Source: JABMMZ01 sp040386935 (lineage in GTDB: Bacteria; Bacteroidota; Bacteroidia; NS11-12g; UBA955). From it: 64,000 nt of DNA. This document shows positions 32,207 to 41,433 of the stretch, piece by piece. Every line of letters starts with the position of its first letter. Positions within the stretch are counted from its first letter, which is position 1. The translations under genes were made by a program, and so were the position numbers. A model generated the notes under the pieces. It made no database searches. It worked only from the letters and a program-made list of their open reading frames with translations, and had not been told where the DNA came from. The stretch spans positions 1-64,000 of the forward strand of contig JAZKEQ010000030.1 in NCBI GenBank assembly GCA_040386935.1. The letters are read 5' to 3'.

Positions 32207-34219
32207 ATGACTAATTCTTCTATTTACGAACAAATCGAAAATCTCCGAAAAGTATTGTCCGACCATAATTATCGCTACTATGTTATGGCTGAACCTGTTA
32301 TCTCGGATTACGAATTTGATCAGCTATTAGAACAACTCGTTCAGCTAGAAAAATTTCACCCTGAATTTTTTAATCCCGATTCTCCGACACAAAAAGTAGG
32401 GGGGGCTGTCAATAAAAATTTTGAAAACTTCACCCATCAGTATCCCATGCTCAGTTTGGGCAATACCTATAGCGAAGAAGAACTCCGTGATTTCGATCAA
32501 CGCGTGTTCAAACAATTGGGGCACAAGGATTATGAATACATTTGTGAATTAAAGTTTGATGGACTGTCCATCAGCCTGCATTACGAAAATGGTGCATTGG
32601 TAAGAGCGGTAACCCGTGGTGATGGTACCAAAGGAGATGTTGTAACAGATAATGTTAGAACAATTAAAGCGCTTAAAACCAAGCTGGCAGACCATTTTCC
32701 GCCTGTATTTGAAGTAAGAGGTGAAATTTTTATGCATCGCCAGGCTTTCGATCGCCTAAATCGCGAAAGGGAAGAGGAAGGTGAAGTGCCTTATGCCAAT
32801 CCGAGAAATGTGGCTTCGGGCACTTTAAAATTACAAGACAGCAGCGATGTGGCCAAGCGACCACTGGATATTTATTTGTATCAACTTATTGAAAAAAACG
32901 AAACCATCAAAAGCCATTTAGAAAGTTTGGAGGCCATGAAACGATGGGGACTTAAAATTAGTGAGCACACCCGCAAGTGTTCCGATATCCAACAGGTATT
33001 GGAGTTCATCAATTACTGGGACAGAGAGCGCAAAAATTTGACTTATGATATTGACGGCATCGTTTTAAAAATTAACGATTACAATCAAAGGGAGGAATTG
33101 GGCTTTACAGCCAAGTCGCCACGCTGGGCCATCGCATTTAAATTTAAAACAGAAGCCGCCTGTACTCAATTGCTCAGCATCGATTATCAGGTAGGCCGCA
33201 CAGGGTCCATAACACCTGTAGCTAATCTGCAACCTGTGGCACTATTGGGCACAACTGTGAAACGTGCATCACTTCATAATGCCAATGAAATAGAGCGTTT
33301 GGATGTGCGCATTGGTGACTATGTTTTTGTAGAAAAAGGAGGAGAAATAATTCCCAAAATAACAGGCGTAAATCTTGAAAAACGCAGTGCCGATGCATTG
33401 AAGGTGACCTATATTACCCATTGCCCCGAATGCAATACAGCATTGGTAAGAAAAGAAGGAGAGGCCAATCACTACTGCCCCAATGAGGATGGCTGCCCTA
33501 CCCAGGTGGTTAGCAAAATTCAGCATTACATTGGCAGAAAAGCCATGGACATTAATGGCATGGGCGATGAAACGGTACAATTGCTTTACAACAATGGGCT
33601 TATAAAAAATATCGCAGACTTGTACGACTTGACTTATGAGCAGGTGTTGCGCCTTGACCGTATGGCAGAAAAGTCGGCACAAAATCTGGTAGATGGTATC
33701 AAAGCTTCAACAGCCATGCCTTATCAAAGGGTGTTGTTTGGTTTGGGTATTCGCTATGTGGGTGAAACTGTGGCTAAGAAAATAGCGGCCCGTTTCAAAA
33801 CCATTGAAGCATTGCAGGCAGCAACATTCGAAGAACTAACTTCAGTAGATGAAATAGGGGAGCGCATAGCAGAATCACTCATCGATTATTTCAGCAATCC
33901 TTACCATTTAGAAAATATACAACGCCTGAAAAATGCAGGCTTGCAATTTGAAAATACAATGGCAGAAACTGTTATTGAGTCGGATGTATTTAAAGGAAAA
34001 TCTGTTGTTATATCAGGTGTTTTCAGTGAGTACAGCAGAGATGAAATAAAACAAATGGTGGAAGCCAATGGCGGAAAAAATGCTTCAGGCATTACAGGTA
34101 AAACCGATTATGTGGTAGCCGGTGAGAACATGGGGCCCGCCAAGCTCGAAAAAGCAGTGCAACTGAATATCCCGATTTTAAACGAGCAAGAGTTTTTAGT
34201 CATGATTGGAAAAAAATAA
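32207..34219 (+). CDS. ligA: NAD-dependent DNA ligase LigA
   Basis: 670 aa, full length. Order: Ia domain (YYVMAEPVISDYEFDQL), adenylation domain with nucleophile Lys116 in CELKFDGLSISL and later DGIVLKIND, OB fold (VGRTGSITPVANL), Cys4 zinc finger (CPECNTAL, CPNEDGC), helix-hairpin-helix repeats, and a C-terminal BRCT domain (VFKGKSVVISGVF, TDYVVAGENMGPAKLEKA). It seals nicks in replication and repair. An in-frame TTG nine codons upstream lies before the -7 box and is not used as start here. Confidence 0.97.
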   Translation: MTNSSIYEQIENLRKVLSDHNYRYYVMAEPVISDYEFDQLLEQLVQLEKFHPEFFNPDSPTQKVGGAVNKNFENFTHQYPMLSLGNTYSEEELRDFDQRVFKQLGHKDYEYICELKFDGLSISLHYENGALVRAVTRGDGTKGDVVTDNVRTIKALKTKLADHFPPVFEVRGEIFMHRQAFDRLNREREEEGEVPYANPRNVASGTLKLQDSSDVAKRPLDIYLYQLIEKNETIKSHLESLEAMKRWGLKISEHTRKCSDIQQVLEFINYWDRERKNLTYDIDGIVLKINDYNQREELGFTAKSPRWAIAFKFKTEAACTQLLSIDYQVGRTGSITPVANLQPVALLGTTVKRASLHNANEIERLDVRIGDYVFVEKGGEIIPKITGVNLEKRSADALKVTYITHCPECNTALVRKEGEANHYCPNEDGCPTQVVSKIQHYIGRKAMDINGMGDETVQLLYNNGLIKNIADLYDLTYEQVLRLDRMAEKSAQNLVDGIKASTAMPYQRVLFGLGIRYVGETVAKKIAARFKTIEALQAATFEELTSVDEIGERIAESLIDYFSNPYHLENIQRLKNAGLQFENTMAETVIESDVFKGKSVVISGVFSEYSRDEIKQMVEANGGKNASGITGKTDYVVAGENMGPAKLEKAVQLNIPILNEQEFLVMIGKK

Positions 34220-34237
34220 ACTAACTTTGAATCGGAT

Positions 34238-34756
34238 TTGAAACTGAATGCCCTCATAAAAAAAAGTAAGCAAAATGCAGGAAAGCGTTTGGCAAAAAAT
34301 ATTGATATCATTGAATCAGTATTGATTGTGTGGGATGCCACCCAACCGAAAACAGAGATTGAAGAATTGAAAACTTTTGGACATGAGTTCAGACAAAAAG
34401 GGAAGAACATCACATTTCTCGCTTATCATCCCATCAAAAAATTAGCAGCCGATATGCAGCCGAATGATTTATACCGTTTGTGTTGCAAATCTGATTTCTC
34501 ATACTGGCAAACGCCTAAAAGCAATGATTTGAAAAAAATTCTGGAAGAACCTTACGACTTGTTCATTAACGGTTGCTTGCAGGAACACAAAACAATGCAT
34601 ACACTGGCGGCATTTACCAAATCGCGTTTTCGCATCGGGCCATACATTACACCCAATGACGAAAATTTTTACGAACTCATGGTGCAACCCAATGGGGCCG
34701 ATCCATGTGAAAATTACCTGATTGAAATAGGCAAATATCTCAAGAAAATACATTAG
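34238..34756 (+). CDS. DUF6913-type conserved protein
   Basis: 172 aa. The only possible start in frame after the ligA stop is TTG at 34238 (MKLNALIKKSKQNAG). Features: VLIVWDATQPKTEIEELKTFG, ITFLAYHPIKK, YDLFINGC and RIGPYI. A small alpha/beta protein widespread in Bacteroidota next to dapA; function unknown. The ATG of dapA is 2 nt after its stop, so it is coupled to dapA. A -7 box TAACTTTG (34222-34229) is only 8 nt before the start. Confidence 0.82.
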   Translation: MKLNALIKKSKQNAGKRLAKNIDIIESVLIVWDATQPKTEIEELKTFGHEFRQKGKNITFLAYHPIKKLAADMQPNDLYRLCCKSDFSYWQTPKSNDLKKILEEPYDLFINGCLQEHKTMHTLAAFTKSRFRIGPYITPNDENFYELMVQPNGADPCENYLIEIGKYLKKIH

Positions 34757-34758
34757 CA

Positions 34759-35658
34759 ATGGCACATATCATATCACAAAAGTTCAGAGGAACAGGTGTT
34801 GCACTCGTAACACCATTTAACAACGATAACAGTGTAGACTTTAACGGGCTGAAGAAGCTGGTTAATTTTCAGATAGACAACGGTATTGACTACCTGGTGG
34901 TGATGGGTACTACAGGCGAGAGCCCAACAGTATCTTCATCAGAGAAACAACAAATCATTGATTGTGTAAAGGAAGCCAATAACGGTCGTTTGCCATTGAT
35001 GCTGGGCATGGGAAGCAACAACACTTTGGAATTAGTAGAAGCATTGAAGAAACAAGATTTCTCAGGGTTTTCAGTGGTGTTAAGTGTGAGTCCTTATTAC
35101 AATAAACCCAATCAAAACGGTATTGTAGCACATTATACAATGGTAGCAGATGCATCGCCATTGCCGGTATTGCTGTACAATGTACCGGGTAGAACGGGTA
35201 GCAATATTTCAACTGAAACTACTTTGAAACTGGCCGCTCACCCAAATATTTTTGGAACAAAAGAAGCCAGTGGCAATTTTAACCAATGCATGGAAATTAT
35301 TCAACAACGCCCTGCCGACTTTGCAGTTATCAGTGGCGATGATGCCTTTACACTGCCATTTATTGCCATGGGCATGGATGGGGTTATCAGCGTAATGGGC
35401 AACGGTTATCCGCGTAAATTCAGCAGCATGGTAAAACTGGCGCTTGAAGGTAAAATTGAAGCAGCCCGTGTATTGCATTACGAATTACTAGATGCCATGA
35501 ATCTGATATTTGCTGATGGCAGTCCGGGTGGTATTAAAGTATTGCTAGAAGCGCAAGGAATATGCGGCAAAACAGTGCGCATGCCTTTGCACGATGTGAG
35601 CGAAACTGTGAAACAGCAATTGTTGAAGACAATGGATAACGCGAAGGCCAAAGCCTAG
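34759..35658 (+). CDS. dapA: 4-Hydroxy-tetrahydrodipicolinate synthase
   Basis: 299 aa. Condenses pyruvate with aspartate-semialdehyde in lysine/diaminopimelate synthesis. Schiff-base Lys168 in GTKEASGNF, Tyr140 in LLYNVPGRTG, and the GTTGESPT loop are present. Cytoplasmic tetramer in the family. Functions downstream of aspartate kinase at 42.5 kb. Confidence 0.96.
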   Translation: MAHIISQKFRGTGVALVTPFNNDNSVDFNGLKKLVNFQIDNGIDYLVVMGTTGESPTVSSSEKQQIIDCVKEANNGRLPLMLGMGSNNTLELVEALKKQDFSGFSVVLSVSPYYNKPNQNGIVAHYTMVADASPLPVLLYNVPGRTGSNISTETTLKLAAHPNIFGTKEASGNFNQCMEIIQQRPADFAVISGDDAFTLPFIAMGMDGVISVMGNGYPRKFSSMVKLALEGKIEAARVLHYELLDAMNLIFADGSPGGIKVLLEAQGICGKTVRMPLHDVSETVKQQLLKTMDNAKAKA

Positions 35659-35681
35659 GAATTATCATCTTAAAATTTTTT

Positions 35682-35720
35682 AAAATGGATTGATAATTTT
35701 TGTCAATCCATTTTTATTTT
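35682..35720 (+). terminator. dapA terminator
   Basis: AAAATGGATTGA (35682-35693) and TCAATCCATTTT (35703-35714) form a 12-bp stem with a 9-nt loop, followed by T-rich sequence. Confidence 0.85.
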
Positions 35721-35760
35721 CTCTGTAATTTAATAAATTGCATCCAAAACTATAATCTAT

Positions 35761-36393
35761 ATGAACAACGATTCTACAGGAATAATGACTTCTAAATCTG
35801 ATCAGGATTTGGTAAAAATTTTAGCTTTTGACAGAGATTCATACAGCTCAGCAACGATAGCAGCTGCTGAAAACGAAGTGCAGAAAAGAGGCATCGATGT
35901 GATGCAATATGAAGCGCTGAAAAAAGAAATCATCAACGATAATGGTACTCCTTTGGCATTTAGTGAATCTGCCAATGGTTTTCACCGCCTGATGCATTGG
36001 GTAACGGATACCATCTTTGTTATCATATTTGATATTTTAGTATTTGTGATAGCGTTTTATTTTTTGGAAGGTGTTTTATCAGAAAATGATATGCTGACAT
36101 ATGCCATGGTGTTCTTTTATCTCAGTTTTCCATTGTATTACATCATTACGGAAGCCGTCTTTCAGCGAACAATAGGAAAAATGTTTACAGGTACAGTAGT
36201 GATTACAAATGCCGGAAAAGCGCCTACTGTTGGCGATGCTCTTGCAAGAACTTTTTGCCGTTTAATTCCTTTTGATGCCATTTCATTTCTATTTACACGC
36301 CATGGTTTTCACGACAATTTATCAAGTACAAAAGTGGTGTACGGCAAACCGCAAAAGGCTGGCGAAACACAGGCAGAAGTATTACACGATTAA
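35761..36393 (+). CDS. RDD-family membrane protein (copy 1)
   Basis: 210 aa. An N-terminal soluble part with DRDSYSSATIAAAENEVQKRG (a short zinc-ribbon-free helical hairpin) leads to TM1 (TDTIFVIIFDILVFVIAFYF), TM2 (LTYAMVFFYLSFPLYYIITEAVFQ) and the RDD-type tail (RTIGKMFTGTVVITNAGKAP, ARTFCRLIPFDAISFLF). It aligns along its whole length with the next gene. Role unknown. Confidence 0.88.
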   Translation: MNNDSTGIMTSKSDQDLVKILAFDRDSYSSATIAAAENEVQKRGIDVMQYEALKKEIINDNGTPLAFSESANGFHRLMHWVTDTIFVIIFDILVFVIAFYFLEGVLSENDMLTYAMVFFYLSFPLYYIITEAVFQRTIGKMFTGTVVITNAGKAPTVGDALARTFCRLIPFDAISFLFTRHGFHDNLSSTKVVYGKPQKAGETQAEVLHD

Positions 36394-36437
36394 GTTATTT
36401 AACTTTAATACATTGCAAACCTAAAAGAAGAAAGCGT

Positions 36438-37067
36438 ATGGTGAATGATTTTACAAAAGTAATGGCTAAAAAAACCGACCGAGAGTTGGCCAAAATAGTG
36501 AAGTATGACAAGTTGAGTTATCATGAAGATGCAATAACAGCAGCTGAAGCAGAGATTCAACAACGGGGTATTGATATTCATAATTTACCGCTTGTTGAAG
36601 TAAAAGATGTAATTGAAGAAGAAGTAATTAAGGATGATAATCTTGTAAGAAGTATAGTTCGCTTATTGCATTTAATAATAGATATAGTAATCATCTATTT
36701 TTTCAATGTAATAGTTGGTATTGCAGTCGTTTTTTCATTTGGTAATAGCATCAGCGATAGTGATTTTGAAATTTACTTTTTAGTTTTCTTTTACCTAACA
36801 TCCTTTATTTATTATGCATTTTTAGAATATAAATTTCAACGAACAGTAGGGAAGTTTGTAACGGGTACAATAGTGGTGACCTCAACTGGCGATGCACCTA
36901 CTTTTGGTGAAATTATGCGAAGAACATTTTGCCGCCTAATCCCATTCGATGGTTTTTCCTTCATATTTTCTCGCAATGGTTTTCACGATAAATATTCGGA
37001 TACCAGAGTGATTAAAGGCAAACGAACGACTGATAAAATAGCTCCGGCAGATATTTTACACAATTAA
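36438..37067 (+). CDS. RDD-family membrane protein (copy 2)
   Basis: 209 aa tandem paralogue of the preceding gene: same N-terminal KYDKLSYHEDAITAAEAEIQ helical part, two TM segments (~65-105, ~110-130), and RTVGKFVTGTIVVTSTGDAP / RRTFCRLIPFDGFSFIF. More AT-rich than copy 1. Ends in a bidirectional terminator shared with hppD. Confidence 0.88.
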   Translation: MVNDFTKVMAKKTDRELAKIVKYDKLSYHEDAITAAEAEIQQRGIDIHNLPLVEVKDVIEEEVIKDDNLVRSIVRLLHLIIDIVIIYFFNVIVGIAVVFSFGNSISDSDFEIYFLVFFYLTSFIYYAFLEYKFQRTVGKFVTGTIVVTSTGDAPTFGEIMRRTFCRLIPFDGFSFIFSRNGFHDKYSDTRVIKGKRTTDKIAPADILHN

Positions 37068-37070
37068 TAA

Positions 37071-37105
37071 AAAAGCCCCTTGCGAATTAACACAAGGGGC
37101 TTTTT
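37071..37105. terminator. Bidirectional terminator
   Basis: GCCCCTTG (37075-37082) and CAAGGGGC (37093-37100), 8-bp stem, with A-tract before and T-tract after. It serves the RDD genes (+) and hppD (-). Confidence 0.88.
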
Positions 37106-37121
37106 GTTTTATAAATACAAT

Positions 37122-38249
37122 TTACAGATTACCTCTCAATTCCTGCTCGCGCTCAATGGCTTCGAACAAGGCTTTGAAATTGCCGGCACCGAATGAACGG
37201 GCGCCTTTTCTCTGGATAATTTCTATGAATAATGTGGGACGGTCTTCCAATGGTTTGGTAAACAACTGCAACAGGTAACCTTCATCATCGCTGTCGACCA
37301 ATATACCCAACTCTCTCAATGGTTCAATGTCCTCTTCAATTTTACCCACTCTTTCGAACAGGTCATCGTAATATGTTGAAGGCACTCTTAAGAATTCAAC
37401 ACCACGCGCCATCAGTAATTTCACGGTGCTTACAATATCTGCAGTAGCTATGGCGATGTGCTGTACACCTTCACCTTCGTAAAATTCCAAATACTCTTCA
37501 ATCTGTGATTTCTTTTTGCCTTCAGCAGGTTCGTTGATTGGGAATTTAACATAACCGTTGCCGTTGCTCATTACTTTACTCATCAAGGCAGAGTATTCAG
37601 TCGAAATCATCTTGTCATCAAAACTCAGAATGTTTCTGAAGCCCATTACATCTTCATACCATTTCACTGTTTCGTTCATGCGGCCCCAACCCACATTGCC
37701 TACGCAATGGTCGACATGCAATAAACCCGTAGGTTCAGGATTGTAAGTGCTTTCCCATTTCTTAAAGCCCGGCATAAATGCACCTTTGTAATTTTTGCGC
37801 TCTATGAACATGTGAATGGTTTCGCCATACGTATAAATACCGCTCATCTTTACTTCACCGTGTTCATCTGTAAGGGTTACAGGCTCCATGTAAGATTTAG
37901 CACCTCTTTTGGTGGTTTGTTCGTAAGCATCATAGGCGTCTTCTACCATCAATGCCATTACTTTTACACCATCACCGTGTTTCTTGATGTGTTCAGAAAT
38001 TGGGTGATCCGATTTCATAGGGGTGGTAAGCACCAGTCTGATCTTGTTTTGAACCAGTACATAGCTCGCACGATCTCTCACACCTGTTTCCGGTCCTGCG
38101 TAGGCAAGGCTCTGAAAACCGAAGGCTGTTTTGTAGAAGTGGGCCGCCTGTTTGGCGTTACCAACGTATAATTCTATATAGTCTGTACCTCCCAATGGAA
38201 GAAAGTCGTTGACTATCGGTGTTTTTATTTCTGAAATTAAAGTATCCAT
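37122..38249 (-). CDS. hppD: 4-Hydroxyphenylpyruvate dioxygenase
   Basis: 375 aa. Converts 4-hydroxyphenylpyruvate to homogentisate in tyrosine degradation. Fe(II) ligands are in LLHVDHCVGNVG, GVQHIAIAT and the C-terminal LFIEIIQRKG (2 His, 1 Glu); FGAGNFKALFEAIE closes the active site as in the family. Promoter -7 box TATCTTTG at 38287-38280. No other homogentisate genes are nearby. Confidence 0.96.
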   Translation of the reverse strand: MDTLISEIKTPIVNDFLPLGGTDYIELYVGNAKQAAHFYKTAFGFQSLAYAGPETGVRDRASYVLVQNKIRLVLTTPMKSDHPISEHIKKHGDGVKVMALMVEDAYDAYEQTTKRGAKSYMEPVTLTDEHGEVKMSGIYTYGETIHMFIERKNYKGAFMPGFKKWESTYNPEPTGLLHVDHCVGNVGWGRMNETVKWYEDVMGFRNILSFDDKMISTEYSALMSKVMSNGNGYVKFPINEPAEGKKKSQIEEYLEFYEGEGVQHIAIATADIVSTVKLLMARGVEFLRVPSTYYDDLFERVGKIEEDIEPLRELGILVDSDDEGYLLQLFTKPLEDRPTLFIEIIQRKGARSFGAGNFKALFEAIEREQELRGNL

Positions 38250-38279
38250 AACTTTTTTGTGCTAAATGATTTAAGAATG

Positions 38280-38287
38280 CAAAGATA
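38280..38287 (-). promoter_or_regulatory. -7 box of hppD
   Basis: TATCTTTG on the minus strand, 30 nt before the ATG. The nearest TTTG upstream gives a 24-nt spacer, longer than usual. Confidence 0.5.
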
Positions 38288-38452
38288 TTGAACCCCCTTT
38301 AATTTTTAAAACAAATATCGACAGATGTTAAACAATTGGTATCTCTTGTAATTTCATGCATCCACATCATTTTACATCATTTAAGCGTCACAAAATAGGA
38401 TGCACAAAATAAATTCTGTTACTTTGCGTTAGAACCGTAATTTTAAACCGTA

Positions 38453-40714
38453 ATGACCCGTATTCTCACCGCAATTTTTGTTTTATTAACCCTTAATCTT
38501 TTCGCTGATAATAAGCCCGTACCGGTTGGTAATTGGCGAGTGCACTTGAATTATCAGGATGTCAGACAGATAGCAGAAGTTGGCACAAAAATATATTGCG
38601 CTTCAAAAAATGGCTTATTTGTTTACAATAAAGATGGTGGCGCTACCGAAAGATTGTCGCCCATCAACGGATTTTATGGTTATGCAGTAGATGCCCTGCA
38701 CTACAGCGAAGCACAACAAACCCTTCTGATTGCCTACAGCGATGGCGTAGTGGAAATGCTAAAGGGCAATACCATTACCCGCAATATGGACATTAAACGC
38801 AAAACCATTGTTGGCGATAAAACTATTTACAGCATTAACAGTTCAGGCAGTTTTGCCTATTTCAGTACGTCTTACGGTATTTTGGAGTACAATTATTTAA
38901 AAAATGAGTTCAGAAACTGGTATGAGAACATTGGTCCGGGTGGGTCAAAATTACCTGTTTTCAGTACCGCAATTTTACATGATACGTTATTTGCAACCAC
39001 GACTATCGGCATCTTACAAGGCTCTTTATCACCCAGTGTTAATCTCTCTAATTTCGGCAGCTGGACAATGTCGCGCACCTCTCTCATCAGAAGTAAACAC
39101 ATTGCTTCGTTCAACGATAATTTATTTGCTGAATCCGATAGTTTACTGTTGAAATACAGCAATGGCACCTGGTCGCTGTTTGAACCTGATTCAGGCTATA
39201 TCATTTCCAATATCAATGTGATGCACGATAAATTGATAGTGGGAGTTTATGGCAAGCACATCATTACCCTAGATAAGAACAATGCCAAAACATATACCAA
39301 TGTCAATGAATTGAACCAATGTCTGCTTGATGCCGACAATGGGTATTGGCATGCCCATAAAGCCAATGGTTTGGTGGCCATGGCTCCGGGGGGCAATATC
39401 AATTTTTATCCCAATGGTCCGGGAGCGCCTGATAACTTTGCGTTTCTGAATGCCTATGGCAAATTATACTGTACGGCCGGTGCTTTCTCTGTTACCACGT
39501 ATGCCCCGGCATTTAACAATAACAGGTATTACAGTTTTGATAATTATAACTGGGAAAATTGCCCGCGTCTGGAACTCACGGATACACTGTATGACTTTAC
39601 TTACATGGCCTATAACCAAAACAACAAGCGCCTGTATATTGCAACTCATAGTAAAGGGCTGGTGCAACTCGACAATGGGGTAGCAACAAAAGTTTACAAT
39701 AATTCTAATTCACCTTTGGCCAAGCGTGCCAACTTATTTTGTATCGTTTCAGGTTTAGCGCTCGATAAAAACAATAATTTATGGATGAGCAATTACGATG
39801 TCGACAGCCCTATGCTCCAGTTGAGCAACAAAGGGGTATGGTCGCGGTACAAGTTGCCGAGTCAGGCACCGGGAGCTATTCATGTAGACAGTAAAAACAA
39901 CAAATGGATCATTACACCCCGAAGCAATACGGGCATGGTATTTTTGAATGATAAAGGAACACCAACCAAGGCCGATGATGTAATACTGCCCATCACAACA
40001 TCAAAAGGAAATGGCAATCTGCCTTCGAATTTTGTTACCGCTATTGCATTTACTAAAGGCGGTGAAATGGTTGTCGGTACTGACTTGGGTTACGGCCGCA
40101 TTCGCACTCCCGGGAATATTGCCACAGGTGGTAATTTTGATTTCGAACGCATCATTGTTTCTGTAGAAGAAGGTACCAGCTTGGGCGGCTATCTTTTAGA
40201 AAAGGAATACATCAATTGCATCACCATTGACGGTGCTGACAGAAGATGGATAGGCACGAATAACGGAGCCTGGCTGCTCGACAGTGACGGTGAAACTATC
40301 TTACAACATTTTACAAAAGACAACTCACCTTTGTTGTCGGACAATGTGTTGAGTATTGGCATTATGGAAAGCAGTGGAGAGGTGTTTTTTGGCACCGATC
40401 TCGGTATCATTTCATATCGCAGCAACGCCCTGAGTGAAAGCAAAAATTTAACGGAGATTAAAATTTACCCCAATCCGGTACGCCCTGATTTTGATGGGGA
40501 TATCGCCATTACAGGATTGAAAGACAATACACTTGTTAAAATTACAGATATCAACGGATTGCTGGTATACCAAACCTATAGCAATGGCGGTATGGCCACA
40601 TGGAACTGCCGTACATTTGACGGAACACGACCTGCGACAGGTGTGTACCTGGCTTTTTGTGTAACAGAGGACGGAGGAGAAACGGGACTTGGTAAAATTT
40701 TATTTATTAAGTAA
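38453..40714 (+). CDS. porZ: PorZ-like T9SS protein (beta-propeller with sorting domain)
   Basis: 753 aa. Signal peptide at 1-19 (ILTAIFVLLTLNLFADN). Two beta-propeller-type domains follow: PorZ N-terminal repeats (NWRVHLNYQDVRQIAEVGTK, LFVYNKDGG, YGILEYNYLKNEFRNWYENI) and two-component-regulator-like propeller repeats in the second half (LALDKNNNLWMSNYD, RRWIGTNNGAWLLD). The C-terminal ~85 residues are a T9SS type A sorting domain (KIYPNPVRP, GVYLAF). In Porphyromonas PorZ belongs to the attachment complex that anchors cargo to A-LPS. recO follows, as in many Bacteroidota. Confidence 0.85.
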   Translation: MTRILTAIFVLLTLNLFADNKPVPVGNWRVHLNYQDVRQIAEVGTKIYCASKNGLFVYNKDGGATERLSPINGFYGYAVDALHYSEAQQTLLIAYSDGVVEMLKGNTITRNMDIKRKTIVGDKTIYSINSSGSFAYFSTSYGILEYNYLKNEFRNWYENIGPGGSKLPVFSTAILHDTLFATTTIGILQGSLSPSVNLSNFGSWTMSRTSLIRSKHIASFNDNLFAESDSLLLKYSNGTWSLFEPDSGYIISNINVMHDKLIVGVYGKHIITLDKNNAKTYTNVNELNQCLLDADNGYWHAHKANGLVAMAPGGNINFYPNGPGAPDNFAFLNAYGKLYCTAGAFSVTTYAPAFNNNRYYSFDNYNWENCPRLELTDTLYDFTYMAYNQNNKRLYIATHSKGLVQLDNGVATKVYNNSNSPLAKRANLFCIVSGLALDKNNNLWMSNYDVDSPMLQLSNKGVWSRYKLPSQAPGAIHVDSKNNKWIITPRSNTGMVFLNDKGTPTKADDVILPITTSKGNGNLPSNFVTAIAFTKGGEMVVGTDLGYGRIRTPGNIATGGNFDFERIIVSVEEGTSLGGYLLEKEYINCITIDGADRRWIGTNNGAWLLDSDGETILQHFTKDNSPLLSDNVLSIGIMESSGEVFFGTDLGIISYRSNALSESKNLTEIKIYPNPVRPDFDGDIAITGLKDNTLVKITDINGLLVYQTYSNGGMATWNCRTFDGTRPATGVYLAFCVTEDGGETGLGKILFIK

Positions 40715-40723
40715 GGAGTTGTT

Positions 40724-41431
40724 TTGCTGACCAAAACCAAAGGCATAATTATTAAAACCATTCGCTATGGCGATGCTTCAGCGATTACTAAAATCTATAC
40801 CGAAGAGTTTGGATTATTGGGTTATCATTTGCCATCTGTCTATAAGAATAAGGGCCGCATCAAACCTTCGCATTTGCAACCGCTGAATTGTGTTGAATTG
40901 TCTTTTATTTACAGCACTACCAAAAACCTTTCATCCATTAAGGACTTTACTTGTCACTCACATTTTAACAGCACTCTTTTTTCGCAACAAGCCTATTACA
41001 ATGTGATAGTTGAATTGTTGACCCAAACACTGAAAGAACATGAACAAAATAAAGTACTGTTCAACTATATTCATGATGAATTAATCCCCTCTTTGGATAC
41101 ACCACCGGGGTTTTGGCAATTGCCGACAGCTATGCTGGAAGTATTGTATCATTACGGTTGTGCACCCAATATTGATTTTTATGAAAAAGGCGCAGCCCTT
41201 GATTTAAGGGATGGTATTTTTATTCATGCCCCTACATCAAAATACATGGCATTACCTGATGTTAGTGATACCATCTATACATTGCTCAGGCATGGTGCGG
41301 ATGAGTTACCCAGTGACAGCAATTTGCGCCACAGGGTGATAGAAGACATCATTAAGTATTGCCAATGGCACATCAGTGAGCAATTCGATTTGCGCAGTCG
41401 CGATGTGTTATGGCAGGTAATGAAAGGGTAA
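40724..41431 (+). CDS. recO: DNA repair protein RecO
   Basis: 235 aa. N-terminal OB-fold (TKTKGIIIKTIRYGDASAITKIYT, LLGYHLPSVYKNKGR) then a helical domain with LDLRDGIFIHAP. It loads RecA on SSB-coated DNA with RecR. Start is TTG at 40724 with a Shine-Dalgarno AAGGAG (40713-40718) five nucleotides upstream that overlaps the porZ stop, suggesting coupling to porZ. Converges on fbp with 2 bp between stops. Confidence 0.92.
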   Translation: MLTKTKGIIIKTIRYGDASAITKIYTEEFGLLGYHLPSVYKNKGRIKPSHLQPLNCVELSFIYSTTKNLSSIKDFTCHSHFNSTLFSQQAYYNVIVELLTQTLKEHEQNKVLFNYIHDELIPSLDTPPGFWQLPTAMLEVLYHYGCAPNIDFYEKGAALDLRDGIFIHAPTSKYMALPDVSDTIYTLLRHGADELPSDSNLRHRVIEDIIKYCQWHISEQFDLRSRDVLWQVMKG

Positions 41432-41433
41432 TA

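Noticed and set aside
33269..33682. 137-aa minus-strand frame within ligA
   Set aside because: Antisense to a conserved core gene; composition typical of shadow frames.
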